From: Adiantum capillus-veneris
Lineage: Eukaryota > Streptophyta > Polypodiopsida > Polypodiales > Pteridaceae
DNA length: 35,000 nt
Direction of reading: 5' to 3'
NCBI GenBank assembly: GCA_014529385.2
Contig: CM043966.1
Coordinates: forward strand, 97,052,587 to 97,087,586
How positions within the stretch are numbered: position 1 is the first letter of the stretch; the number at the start of each line of letters is the position of its first letter. A program made the translations under genes and the position numbers. The notes beneath the pieces were generated by a model. It worked only from the letters and a program-made list of their open reading frames with translations, was not told where the DNA came from and did no database searches. Of the stretch, positions 1 through 10,410 are shown piece by piece.

Positions 1-762
1 TTCCACATAAGGTATCCAGTGTTGGAAGGCTTCGAGAAGATTTTCTTCGGGTTCTACCTCCGCAAGATATATTGAAATTTGTGGGTCGAAGTTGGGAGCC
101 ACAGATACTTCTTGAAGGCTTGTTGGGGGAGGCTGGGGTCTTGAGAACCTATTAACCCACCACTGAGGTGGTTGAATATAATGTTTAAGTATCTCTGTTG
201 CTTGTGATAATGGTAGTATCCTTGGTGAGGTGGTAGGAGATGGGGTTTTCTCTTCAATATCAAGCGCCCTTAGCTTTAGCTTTTACTGATTGTTGGTGAG
301 CTTTGGGCGTGGTGGTGGGAAGATAAGCACCATGTTGTCATGAGCATCGTGGTTTCTCGAGCTTGTAGGTGAACTTCCTATCTCCATGACCATTGGATCT
401 AAATCAACAAGGATGGGAGTAGGGCTCATTGGGGGAGAAGGGGATGGAGATAACATTGGTCCCTTGCCCTTGTCAATGGTTGACGTTTGTTTAAAGACCT
501 GTGGTTGGGAGCATGGCAGTTTAGTGGGAACCTTAGGGATCCAACTATACATGTTGTTTTTGTTAATGGTGGGTGTCAACTCGCAGAGTTGTGGTTGACG
601 ATAAGATTGATCCTTGGGGATCCAAACTTGTCTATTTCCCTCATAAAATCCTTGAGCTTTTAGCAACACCTTGTGGACCCATCGATAGCAAAGTGGCATG
701 GACTTGTCATGAACCTGCTTTATGTTCACCATTGGCCTGTGTCTAGGGACCCATCGCCATTT
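1..762 (-). pseudogene. Element A: C-terminal tail with Trp motifs
   Basis: Coding sequence downstream of the post-integrase protease. Starting at 762 and reading leftward it contains four short motifs centred on a Trp: RWVPR, YRWVHK, QVWIPK and YSWIPK, 19 to 27 residues apart. A Ser/Pro-rich acidic stretch follows (about 283-470). After a stop near 283 an open frame continues to the window edge; its residues include PPQWW. The same kind of Trp motif lies in the same relative position in element B (23013-23720). I do not recognise the domain. Similar W-[VI]-P-K linkers occur near the zinc knuckle of some plant Copia Gag proteins, but that likeness is from memory and may be convergent. A nucleic-acid or capsid contact role is only a guess. 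Confidence 0.6.
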
Positions 763-885
763 TTAATTTTGTTTTGTCACCCTTGCTTCATTTTTTATGG
801 TTTGATTGTTAGGGGTGTATAGTGCGTGAGTGGTGTTAGCAAGGTTAGGAGTCATTTGATGGTGTTGTGATGATGAGACTTCCTC

Positions 886-1350
886 CTAAGGTATCGATGT
901 TGCTTGACGAGGGATTTGTGCATAGTGCATGTAGAGTGTAGTTGTAGGGAAAGTAGGAGTTACCGTTGTTACCAGATTTGTTTCCCAATCAAATTGGCAT
1001 CTTGTTGCAAGCATCCAAGTGCGACCTAAAAGCACATTTTCAGAGAGCTCTCCTGCAGGAATTACCCAGAAAGAGCCTTCCATTTGGCCATTAGCACAAT
1101 GAATAGTTGTATGTAGAACACCGGTAACATAAGATGTTTGCCCATTAACACCCTTCACTTTGATGTTGGATTGGGTCAAGGCAGGCCTTCCCAATTGATT
1201 CCAAGCATCAAAGGATATGAGGTTATGGTCAGCACCTGTATCAATTAAAGCATTATAAAGTACTTTATCGATGGGGCCACACAATTCAATTTGGGTGCAT
1301 AGAGGTGGGAGACAAGTGAGGTCAGTGGATTCACAAGTGAATACATCCTA
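886..1350 (-). pseudogene. Element A: retropepsin-like domain after integrase
   Basis: The open frame 1284-886 encodes about 130 residues with the hallmarks of a retroviral-type aspartic protease: ALIDTGADHNLIS (catalytic Asp-Thr-Gly-Ala), a central beta-rich stretch, and a C-terminal hydrophobic-Leu-Gly motif (VLLGRTW) followed by a DW pair. Element proteases of this class cut the Gag-Pol polyprotein and normally lie between Gag and RT. Here the domain lies after the integrase, about 400 bases downstream of the integrase frame's stop. The region between (1285-1692) still reads as an integrase C-terminal tail plus a Lys/Glu-rich linker in broken frames. Stops on both sides mean it is now a pseudogene segment. 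Element B carries a matching domain in the same position. Confidence 0.75.
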
Positions 1351-1692
1351 GGTCCACACATTTGCTTGGCGTTTAGCTTTATTTTTTGCCTCTCGTTCTT
1401 TACCCTCCTTGATGGCATCTTGGATGCGTTTCAGCTCTTTTTCTTTAGCGGCTTGCTTATCGCGGGCTACTTGGATAGTCTCAATGGTTAAGGGATCATA
1501 TTATCGCTTGAACTTACTACCATTGAGGAATCCTACAATTTCAATACCATCTAATGTTTCTACCCGTATAGTACCTTGGGGGGTTATCTCACACACTTTG
1601 AATAGACCCATGCCGGTGTATTTAAGTTTTCATTTTTTGTCTCATACACCAAACAAGAGTACCATATCCCACTCATGAATGTTTTTACATTT

Positions 1693-3250
1693 TTAATTGC
1701 CGTTTGAACCATTGTTTTCTACGTTTTTTTCTGTGATCAGCCCTTTCAATGCGATGTGTCGTTCCTCATCTAGATTCTCTAGAATACGGATGTGATCTGA
1801 AAGCTCATGTCCATCCCATTTCTCAGCAACCACTACCCTCAAACTAGGGACTAGAAATTCCCATGGCATTACAGCTTCTAGCCCATACACAAGCTTGAAT
1901 GGAGTGCATCCAGTAGCCACCTTGTATGATGTCTGATAAGCCCATAAGACTGCGGTCAAATTTAAGTCCCAATCACTGCGTGTGACACTCACAGTCTTTG
2001 TGAGGATGGCTACTAAGATTTTATTAGTGCTTTTGGCTTGGCCATTATCACGAGGGAAGTAGGGTGTGGATTTCCTATGTGAGATCATGAATTTTACGGT
2101 TAAGACCTCTATTGTTTCGTTTAAGAAATGTGAGTCTCTATCGCTCACAATCTCAAGTGGACAACCAAAGCGTGTAATTATGTTTTCATACATGAATTGT
2201 GCAGTGACTAATGCATCAGCTCTTCTAACTGCTTTAGATTCTGCCCATTTAGTGACATAATCTGTTCCAGTGATAATGTATCTAGCTTGAGATCCACGTA
2301 CTGCTGGACTAATAGGCCCAATAAAATCAAATCCCCATTTTTCAAAGGGTTTGTTTACTGCCACGGGATGTAAAGGCATAAAATCTTGTTTCCTTGGCTT
2401 GGATAATCTTTGACACTCATCACAACCATGTACAAACAGTGCACAATCCTTGAATAAGGTAGGCCACCAATAGCCTGTTATCATTATCTTATGTGCTGTG
2501 ATATCGGCTGCAAAATGACCGCCTGCAACTCCTTGATGGGCTTCTTCCATAATATGTAAGGTCTTGTCTTCCCTTGGACGACGCCTGAGAATATCGTCCT
2601 TGCCTCTCTTGTATAGTTGCCCAACAATGAGTTGGTAGTCAGCGCTTTCTTTAATTATTTGTCTAGCTCTTTGTGTTCCCAAATTACGAATATTTGTGAG
2701 TCCATGAGCTAAGACATCAACAATATTTTCACTCCATTGAGGTATCCAGTCCACTAGGAATAGGATAGCATCGGCTAGATCATCATCTATTCCAATTGGT
2801 GGTTCACCATTGGGTATTCTTGACATGTGATCTGCCATGAGATGCTTTTTTCCAAGGCGAACTACAACAGTAAAGTTAAATTCTAGTAGAATCAACATCC
2901 ATTGTGTAATTCTACCAGTGGAACAAGGTTTATTGACAAGGTAAAGCAATGCCTGATGATCTACGAAGAAGATGGATTGATTTGCTAATAGGTAGTGTCG
3001 GAATTTCTTCATGGCATACACCATAGCTAATCCTTCGCATTTGGCAGTAGTGTAGTTCACTTCAGCATCATTCTGTTGCCTACTTGCAAAGCTTATTGGA
3101 TAGTCTAGCTTATGTTAACCAGGCTGGGCTAATACATAACCAATTGCAAAATTGGATGCATCAATGTGCACATGAAAGATAATCTCCCAGTTTGGTGATT
3201 TCAAAATGGGGGTAGATGGTAGAGCTTGCTTCAGTTTTTTGTAAGATTCT
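1693..3250 (-). pseudogene. Element A: RNase H and integrase
   Basis: The open frame 3060-1693 (455 codons) starts inside RNase H: CEGLAMVYA (catalytic Glu), FFVDHQALLY and LMADHMSR (catalytic Asp residues). The first RNase H Asp motif (HIDAS) is upstream at about 3150-3170, separated by an in-frame stop near 3117. The integrase follows: an H2C2 zinc finger H175-x6-H182-x30-C213-x2-C216, then the DDE core with D245 (FDFIGP) and D307 (VSDRDS). The third catalytic residue, Glu in the NGQAE motif, is Lys here (K343, codon 2034-2032, one transition from GAA). The conserved Gly after the second Asp has also changed. DNA strand transfer should be abolished. Only one zinc finger is present, unlike element B. 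Confidence 0.92.
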
Positions 3251-3255
3251 TGGCA

Positions 3256-4279
3256 TTACTCAGTCCATTTGAACTCAATGAGTAATTTGTACAAAGGATG
3301 AGCGATTTGGGCATATAATTGAATGAATGGACGATAATACCCTACATGACCCATGGATCGTTGAACACCCTTGAAGTTGGTAGGGGGTGGAAGTTCTAAA
3401 ATCATTTTGACTTTCCCTTCATCCATGGATATCCCATTTTGTGACACAATCTGACCTAGGATCACACCGTGCTTTACCCAACACAATCTGACCTAGGATC
3501 ACACCGTGCTTTACCCAAATTTGACATTTTTGAGGATTCCAGGGTATGTGATAATAGCGATACTTCATAAAGACCTTTCGTAGGCACTCAAGGTGCTCCT
3601 TCCAAGATGAATGTACATATAAGTCATCTGGGAATATTTCTAAGAATAGCCTTAAAAATTCTCCGAATGCATGATTCATTAGTCTTTGAAATGTGGTTGG
3701 GTCATTTGTCAAACCAAATGGCATTCGCCTGAATGCAAACACTCCATACTCAGTGATGAACGCGGTTTTTGGTTGGTCTCCCTCAACGATAGTTATTTGA
3801 TTATAACCGGAATAACCAACCAAGAAACTATACGCTTCTTTGCCTGCCACTCTCTCAAGTACATGTTTGCTAAAAGGTAGAGGATAGTGGTCACGGCAAG
3901 TTGCAGCATTGACCTTCTTGAGATCAATGCAAACTCTAAGTTTTCCATTCTTCTTAGGGACCACCACAATGGGAGATACCCAAGTCGGATGTTCAATCTC
4001 ATAGATGAATCCACATTCAATGAGCTTATTGATCTCTTCCTGGATTTGTGAGGCATACTTGGGGTTCATTGGGTGCGGCCTTTGATATACAGGTTTGGCA
4101 TCAGGCTTCATAGGTATTGTATGCTCACATACCTTAAGGGGAACACCTTGCATATCCTTGTATGTCCATGCAAAAAAATCCCTGAACTCTAGAAGTAGCG
4201 TTAGCAATTCTTGCTCTTCTAGATGGGAAAGGTCCGTAGCGATGAAAACAGGCTTTGGATCCTCTCCTTCGTCAGCCAA
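3256..4279 (-). pseudogene. Element A: reverse transcriptase, inactivated
   Basis: Ty3-type RT. The frame 4279-3419 shows the usual block order: PIVVVPKKNGKLRVCIDLKK, RDHYPLP, then motif A as SFLVGYSGYNQ, MPFGLTNDPTTFQ, and motif C as IFPDDLYVHS. Family members, including element B here, have SFLDG in motif A and YMDD in motif C. The motif A catalytic Asp is Val in this copy (residue 154) and YMDD has become FPDD, so polymerase activity is lost. At 3444-3517 a 37-bp tandem duplication shifts the frame; the thumb and connection region then continues in another frame (3486-3256, containing GILGQIVSQNGI-like and RSMGHVGYYRPFI blocks). Element B carries the intact counterpart. Confidence 0.93.
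3444..3517. repeat. 37-bp perfect tandem duplication in element A RT
   Basis: Positions 3444-3480 and 3481-3517 are identical 37-base copies, each beginning ACACAATCTG and ending TTTACCCA. Because 37 is not a multiple of three, the duplication moves the RT reading frame, which explains why the RT continues in a different frame on either side. This is a local duplication, not a programmed shift. Confidence 0.95.
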
Positions 4280-4307
4280 GTCGACTTCCCTGACCTCGGC
4301 TCAGACA

Positions 4308-4925
4308 TCATATTCTAGTGGTGTTCCCTTCACATAGCTTTATTTGATCTTTGTCAAACACTAGGTGCCTATCCCCAATAGTAAAAGCTTTAAATCTATC
4401 GGGTGCAGGGTATAAATCTGTTTTAAGATCCTTGGATTTGTTCTCCCTCATCTCTCTCTTGGCTTGTTTTTCGGCTTGGATAGCCTCACGATTCTTTCTC
4501 CTACGCAATGCCTTACTCGATTTGGATTCCTTTTGTACCTCAACTTTTTCTAGATCAATGCGGGGAGGTTTACAATGCATCAAGTGTTGCAGTTGCTCTC
4601 CCCAATTGTCTACCATTTTTCGGTTTGCATCAAAGGCACTGACATCTTGAAGCCATTAGGGCTGAGGTAATAAAATCCTCCAACTTTTGAATGCTTCGTG
4701 CAATAGTCTTTTTGTTTTTTCGCAACTTCTTGAAGGATTTTCTACTTCTAGATGGTACCCTTGTAGATTCTCCTTCGAAACTATTGGGACTAGGATCGAG
4801 ACTGAATCAAAATCATTTGATTCTTCTTTGTCATTGAAATGTGCTACTGATAGCACGTTTAAGGGAATGGCCTCTAGAATTGGGATTCCATCGGCAGTCA
4901 CAGATGTGAGTCCTCGTATCAATGG
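4308..4925 (-). pseudogene. Element A: sequence upstream of RT
   Basis: Two broken frames precede the RT. 4616-4308 encodes a charged segment (Lys/Arg/Glu-rich, about residues 25-70) ending in a block resembling the pre-RT region of element B (FTIGDRHLVFDKDQIKL compared with FTIEDRKVILTPP). Farther upstream, 4925-4656 encodes a piece beginning near [16 protein letters not shown]. The pre-RT block aligns with the start of the RT frame of element B, so this is the protease-RT linker. No DSG or DTG protease motif is visible before the sequence ends at the AT repeat, so the normal upstream protease is missing from this copy. Confidence 0.55.
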
Positions 4926-5070
4926 GTATAAATAAATAAATATATATATATATATATATACATGTATATATATACATATATTTATGTATGTATATATATA
5001 TACATATATATATAGATGTATGTATAGATAGATATATGTATATATATACATATATACATACATACATAGA
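4926..5070. repeat. AT-rich microsatellite
   Basis: About 145 bases of TA, TATG and TACA simple repeat (TAAATAAATA, then long alternating TATATA with ATACAT and GATAGATA variants). It separates the truncated upstream end of element A from the CACTA terminus at 5076. Apparent frames through it are low-complexity artefacts. Confidence 0.95.
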
Positions 5071-5075
5071 TATCT

Positions 5076-5179
5076 CACTACAACAAAAACAGGTGCGCGT
5101 CGATATCTACGTCGAAGGCGCCTATTTTTTATGCGTATTTCGATGCCTATATCAACACGTATTTCGACGACCATATCAA
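5076..5179. repeat. CACTA terminal and subterminal repeats
   Basis: The terminal motif at 5076 is followed by a GC-containing block (GTCGATATCTACGTCGAAGG) and then two tandem 23-base subterminal units, 5133-5155 and 5157-5179, both of the form (G/A)CGTATTTCGA(T/C)G(C/A)C(T/C)ATATCAA. In CACTA elements, subterminal arrays of this kind are the binding sites of the TNPA-type protein and act in end recognition. Binding by the protein encoded here is inference. Confidence 0.8.
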
Positions 5180-5188
5180 AAAAAAAAA

Positions 5189-5276
5189 TCTTGGGCAGAG
5201 GACAGGAAGCTTGGCCTGTGCCCCAGTGAAAAGATGGACACAGCCCACAGCCAGACTGCCTATCCTCTGCCCAAGA
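5189..5276. repeat. Imperfect foldback in CACTA end
   Basis: The left arm 5189-5206 (TCTTGGGCAGAGGACAGG) and right arm 5259-5276 (CCTATCCTCTGCCCAAGA) are complementary with one mismatch. Complementarity continues inward in broken form (CTTGGCCTGTG against CACAGCCAGA), giving a hairpin of about 88 nt. It lies directly inside the subterminal repeats. Transcribed, it would form a long stem; the function is unknown. Confidence 0.75.
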
Positions 5277-5430
5277 AAGCGAGCAGCACCAAAATCAACC
5301 GTGCTCCTGTAGAAATTTCGGCAGAGTTCCCTTCGTTTTAACATAAACTTTAAAAAAAAAACCATGTGTATACGCCTCCTACATGATATCCATGTAGGAT
5401 CTCACATGAGATTTAAGGCACAACTTGATG

Positions 5431-5625
5431 GAAGAAATGAAACGAACTTTATGCAAAACGATAACCATAACGAACTTCATATATAACGAACTTTGTGCAA
5501 AACCATAACCAAATTAAAACCATAACCAAATTAAAACCATAACCATATTGACCAAAACCATAACCATAAACAAAACAATAACCATAACCATAACGTCCAT
5601 AAACAATAAACAATAACCATACCCA
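5431..5625. repeat. AACCATA-type minisatellite
   Basis: Degenerate repeats of AACCATAACC, CCATAACCAAATTAAAA and AACGAACTT units. It is simple-sequence DNA inside the CACTA left flank; the telomere unit CCCTAAA is not present. The rest of 5277-5800 shows no coding or structured signal that I can support. Confidence 0.75.
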
Positions 5626-5809
5626 TGTCTATACAAGAAAGAGACACAGAGATGTGTATGTGTCTCACAAAACATATATAGAAATCCACTGATGACTCGG
5701 GCGTCACAACCTGCACATAAAGGGACAAGTCACAAAATTAGTATGATATTACTTCACATATACTTAATTAATTAAGTCAACTCACACATATTATTTGTCT
5801 CGATCAAAC

Positions 5810-6936
5810 ATCTCACCTCAATCGATCAGCGAGATTGTAAGGCCTCCCAGTCTACAGGCTCTCTTGCGGGGCAGTAAGATCATTCGATACTTCATAAATG
5901 CCTCTCCAATATCCATCTGTCTCCTCCTGGCGTGTCGGGGCGATGCATTGCAAGATTCTGCGTTTATACAAAAACCAAAGTAATTAAGAATACATGATTC
6001 ATCACTCTTGAAAAAAACCGCCATAGCTAGGATTGGATTGGAAACTCACAAACTCATAGCGAAAGGTGTCGAAGCCTCTGCTGCCAAGATGAGATGTGCC
6101 CCTAGTCTCCCTACGTACCTCCGCGACGAGACGCTACTGTTTGAACCTCGTGTCTGCTGTCTCCTCATCCTCCTTGATCTACTATCATGACTCGTGTGAG
6201 ATGCCCGAAGGCTTCGATGAGCCCTGCCTGAAAGCCCGACGAGCTGCATCTCGACAATGTTTCACGGTGTCCCGTGCAACATTCGTGATCCACCTCCTCC
6301 GAAGCTCCTCTAAACCCGGAGCAGGCCGATACTCTCTCATGATGGTCTCCACTATATAATTGATTTTGTTGCGATCCTGATGAGTCCAAGACATCATGAT
6401 GGTGCTAGGAAATTGCACCTCCGCGAGCTAGCGAACTCGCTGTCTCATCTCAGTCCCAACACTATCCATGTCAACCTGTCCATCTGGCTGTACAGTATAG
6501 ACCTTGGAGGCACTAGGATCGTGTGCCCCCCAAGGTGTCCGAGGTGTGCTAAGAGGTGTGTCGAGAGGTGTGCCTGGGTAGGACGGGGGTCATGAGCGAG
6601 GAGGGGTTGAAGCATCTGTGGACCCTCCTCCACAGCAACCACCACCTCTACCTGACGATCGTCAATATTGGCGAGTGCGCCTGTGCTACGGAGATGCTGA
6701 TGTACCCGCCTCTGCCATACCCCTAGGTGTCGAAGCTGCTGTGATGGGAGACCTTGTAGGCATCGTACCCATAGGCATCCCCCCCCCCCCCTAGACGTCC
6801 CCCCCAGGCGTCGGACCCTCGGTGTGAAGCCCAAAGGAGTGGTACCCGTACCTCTGGCTATCCAATACTGGGACGCCTCTGCCATCTGAGTGGACGTCAT
6901 CCGTGTGACGAAGCCCATAAATTCATCCGCACTCAT
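5810..6936 (-). pseudogene. TNPA-like CACTA gene remnant (tentative)
   Basis: Broken minus-strand frames lie between TNP2 and the left end of the CACTA element, where a second CACTA gene is expected. 6936-6445 begins MSADEFMGFVTRM and has a run of 13 C at 6779-6791 where the frame probably slips. 6418-6185 encodes a basic helical piece (INYIVETIMREYRPAPG, then RRRWITNVARDTVKH). 6249-5818 holds short Arg-rich pieces. TNPA-class proteins bind subterminal repeats and are basic with a coiled coil, which fits the position and charge, but I see no decisive motif. It could also be an unrelated captured sequence. Confidence 0.35.
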
Positions 6937-7154
6937 AGAAGCAGGATCTGGCGACTAGTCTGCCATACTAAAGTCCTGCACACTGAAAGTAAAAGAAAGC
7001 GTCAGAACACCTTTGTTTAAATTAAGAAAGAGCTTAATTTTAAATCAACGTCTTCACACAAACACTTACAGGCCTCGACTAGTGAGGCATCATTGATAAG
7101 ATCTTGCACCGTATCATCGTCTATCTCTAATTGCAGACATAACTCTGTCCCAAC

Positions 7155-8108
7155 TCATTCTGGCGGATTGTCTTCATCCATTGCATCTTCATCTATGAGT
7201 GTCATATCTGTCTCATCTGCATCATCCCTCGTATATCTGTCAGCTTCCTCTATCATACCTTCATCCATCTCATCTAATGTCACAGTAGTATTTACGTCGT
7301 CTGGCGAACTTTCCTTCAAGAGATCTTGCCCTTCAAATACTTGTTTATTTCTTGGAGAAACCTGAACCACAAACCACCATTGTCACTCTCGAGGGTCCGG
7401 TACAAAGACCACTTGCTCGCAATGTTCGAAGAGAGCAAACGTGTCGCTCGTATCTGTCCAAACCTTTGTAGAATCTATCTGCACAAGATTGTTTCCATCT
7501 CTACGTATTGTTGCATTGCGACCAGAAGTAATCACCTTGAACCACTTCACATCCAACAAAAACGTCTCAAATCATCTGAAGCTGACTTTCAAGATATCTG
7601 ACACTAGACCACAGTAATCCAGGTTGCTAGTGCTCTCATTCGTGTCTCTGACACTGGCCCTGCTCTTTTGCATGAAACTAACCATTACCCCACTGTTAAA
7701 AGTGTTTCTTCTGCTATCAATTTGTTGTGTTCTGAAATGCTTTCCATGCGACCACAGTGCCATGTATGTATGATACCTCCAGTCACATCCAATAGCCAGC
7801 TCTTCCTCTTCTGGAAATATGGGTTCCCCGATTTGTCGAGTTGCTCTCACTATCTTGTCCAACCATGCCATTGTAGGGAATTCAGGTAGAGGAGCGAGAT
7901 GGTCTGGCAAGGGTAAGCCTCTAGTCGTTCGGCTTCGCCTGAAATCGTGTCGCTCCTTATTGCGTCTCTCTTTCTTTTTTTCGTACTTTTCAAGCCATTT
8001 TTGCATTGTCTCTGAATTTAGTATACAGAACTTTATGATCTTTTCTTGCATGGAGTCGTCCATTTTCTTCGGCACCCCTTGCCCATGCGGCTCCTCTCCC
8101 ACCACCAA
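7155..8108 (-). pseudogene. TNP2 transposase, C-terminal (DUF4216-like) region
   Basis: Last part of the CACTA transposase. 8108-7572 runs from a charged segment (KWLEKYEKKKERRNKE) through a TMAWLDKIVRATRQ block to NSGVMVSFMQKSRASVRDTNE and DYCGLVSDILKVSF. This order of pieces (new-style substitution block, then a F-x-C-x-W-like strand) matches the DUF4216 region that follows DUF4218 in plant TNP2 proteins. The frame then shifts; coding continues to an acidic tail at 7370-7155 (many Asp and Glu, e.g. DEMDEGMIEEADRY). Stops near 7572 and the frame changes mark decay. Confidence 0.7.
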
Positions 8109-8135
8109 TCTTGCATCCTCCTCATCGCTCCATAG

Positions 8136-8552
8136 TCAAGGCATTTCTGGGTCAAAAACAAATAGAAATTCGGTCGTCAAGACAAGAGACTCTTGCACCA
8201 ACCATCCTTCTATCATGCTCCCCTCTGGACGCGCTTTTTGGCGAACAAAACCCTTAAGTTTTTCCATGAACCACTTTAGAAAGAACATCCAACGGCTGTG
8301 GACTGTACCTGCCACTGCAAACTCATCTACTACATGGACGAGCAAGTGCATTTGGATAGTTAGGCAGTTCGTAGGTAGATACTTCTCAATCATGCAAACT
8401 GCCTCAATGGAATTAGCCCTTGTGATGGAAATGGATTCCTCTCGTATCTCCTTGGAAGAGATCCACCACACTAGCTCTGAAATCTTGTATATGCAGGACC
8501 GCACTTCCTCCGTTAAACACCCCTTGATCGCAATTGGAAGAATAAATTGCAA
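8136..8552 (-). pseudogene. TNP2 transposase, DUF4218-like region
   Basis: Reading from 8552: LQFILPIAIKGCL, then MIEKYLPTNCLTIQMHLLVHVVDE, SRWMFFLKWFMEKLKGFVRQKARPEGSMIEGWLVQE. This order (LLP-A-RG, E-FPP-FF-I-HL-VHL, Y-RWM-PFER-M--LK--V-N-A-PEGSI-EGY) is the signature of the DUF4218 domain that follows the tnp2 catalytic region in plant CACTA transposases. It is in place between the catalytic region (8576-9561) and the DUF4216-like part, so the protein order is normal. Stops at both edges interrupt it. Confidence 0.85.
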
Positions 8553-8575
8553 GAACTTATGCCAGTCGTGGGATT

Positions 8576-9561
8576 TCAGTCCTGACAGTTGATCTCACAG
8601 GTGAATGCTGTCTTGAGACACCGCATGCATCCTGTTGGCGTCCTGAACTCTGAAATCACCCTTTTGACTTGTTGTTCCTTTCTTTTTAGCAATACCCATG
8701 GCGCTCTTGGAAGCTTTGTTTGGCCCGCTGCATTGGTGAAAGGCCACAGTTCTGGCATGTTTCCAACTGACTGCAAATCATCTCGTGAAGCTCGATTGTC
8801 TTTCATTCCCATGATTGTCTTCTAGAAGAGCTCTCCCACATTCTTGAATATATGCATTGGATCCAACAAATGGTTAATTAGTAGATCACCCCAGTACGAC
8901 AACGTATGGAGAATGGACAAACTTTTCATTCCTGGAATAGGTTGCCCCTCATGTTGCTCCCATCGGCGATGCCACTCTTGTACATGCATAGGACGACATT
9001 CGACACGACCAAGATGACCTTCGTGCAAGTGTGGCCATCTGGAAGATAACGATGGTGGCCATGATAAATTGTCTTTTGAAGCGAGGTAGAATAGTGCACA
9101 TCCAAAGACAGCCTGCAAATTGGACATGCATTGTATTCCGAATTTGTAAGCCCTGCATATATTAAAGCATGATTCAATACTACCAAAGTGCTTGTGAATA
9201 GCGAGAATTTTGTAAATCGTCCACCATTACCAGAAGCTTCACCGTATCCTGGCCAATCATGCATTGTCCACATAAGAAGTCCATGGATCCTTGCATGCGG
9301 TTGTTCTGCTGGTTCAACCACATCTGCTATGTCGATCCCATGCCATAACTCCTGGAGCTCGTCAACTAGTGGTGCTAGATAAACATCCATGTTTTTTGCC
9401 TTGAACTTACCAGGCACAATCAAGCCTAATATCAAATGACCCTTCTTGATGGCAAGCCACATTGGGAGGTTGTAATCGACAAGGCACACAGGCCAAGTGC
9501 TCCATGACGAGCTTCTCAAGCCAAATGGATTGACTCCATCCATTGCCATGCCCAAACGCAA
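8576..9561 (-). pseudogene. TNP2 transposase, catalytic (tnp2) region
   Basis: The frame from 9561 encodes RLGMAMDGVNPFGL, SWSTWPVCLVDYNLPMWLAIK, LILGLIVPGK, NMDVYLAPLVDELQELW, LLMWTMHDWPGYGEASG and a CPIC motif. These are the consecutive conserved blocks of the tnp2 family, the RNase-H-fold transposase that cuts CACTA ends. The frame is lost near 8926 and the protein continues in other frames with LLINHLLDPMHIFKNV (the family LLRHNLDVMHIEKNV block) near 8840-8890, and then 8812-8576. The Asp residues in MDG, MDVYL and HDW are retained, but frameshifts make the copy non-functional as it stands. Confidence 0.9.
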
Positions 9562-9588
9562 ATTTTGTGGTTCACTCTTAAAATGTGG

Positions 9589-10345
9589 CTAGGTATCTTC
9601 AATGTGACTCCAAGCCTTTGAATCAGCGGGCACCCTAAATGTTGCGTCAGTGGATCTATTCGTAGAATGGCACCGCATCAACTTTGCAATGGAACCACAA
9701 CGGAACATGCTTTTTATCCTCGGAATAATAGGGAAATGCCGCAACACTTTAGCTGGTACTGACTCGCCAACCTCATCTTGTTTGTAGCGCATTGCTCCGC
9801 ACTTAGGACACGACAAACAATCTGCGAATTCATTGCAAAAATAAATGCAATCATTTGGACATGCATGAATCTTGTTGTAGTCCAACCCAACTAAGGTCAA
9901 TAGTCGCTTTGCGTCTGGCCTGGAGGGGGGCATTTCATTGCCAACCGGGAGTAGTTGCTCCCGCAACAACCTGTTTAAGCCACATTAAATTAAAAGCTCC
10001 CCAAGCACGTCAGTGTTGCAATCGGAAAATCTCTTTTGTAACTTACGTACCTAAACAAAGCAGTGATGCTTGCATCTGACCACCCGTACACTGACTGCAG
10101 ATTCAAAAACGACAGACAAGTACGAAGCACAGATATTTTGGCGCCTTCATAGATTGGTTGACCTGCCAACTTTCTCAACATGTTTTCAAAAGATAGGCGC
10201 ACGTCTTCTGGTGCTGCTTCGTTAGCGTTATCCTCGCTTGTCTGGAAGAAGGCATCTAGCATCTTCCCCATGCCGTTGTCTTGTGTCTGTAAGCCCTCCT
10301 CTGCTTCCATCCTTGGCTCTGGATTGGTCGGACCTTCACGCATAA

Positions 10346-10410
<65 letters not shown>

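Larger units (their letters stand above)
1..4925 (-). mobile_element. Ty3/gypsy element A, truncated and decayed
   Basis: Minus-strand pol remnant of a Ty3 (Metaviridae) LTR retrotransposon. In coding order it holds a pre-RT segment, reverse transcriptase, RNase H, integrase, a retropepsin-like domain located after the integrase, and a Pro/Trp-rich tail that runs off the left edge of the window. The RT-RNase H-integrase order is diagnostic of Ty3. Gag, the upstream protease and both LTRs are missing. The upstream side stops at an AT microsatellite next to the CACTA terminus at 5076. Catalytic residues in both RT and integrase are changed, a 37-bp tandem duplication breaks the RT frame and several stops interrupt the rest, so this is an old dead copy. 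Its domain order matches element B further right, so the two belong to related families. Confidence 0.93.

Noticed and set aside
4831-5067. Tyr/Ile-rich minus-strand frame
   Set aside because: Product of the TA microsatellite.
5431-5625. AACCATA repeats as interstitial telomere sequence
   Set aside because: Units do not match the plant telomere unit CCCTAAA and are irregular.
7819-8592. 257-codon plus-strand frame
   Set aside because: It is the antisense shadow of the TNP2 DUF4216/DUF4218 region, whose family motifs are on the minus strand.
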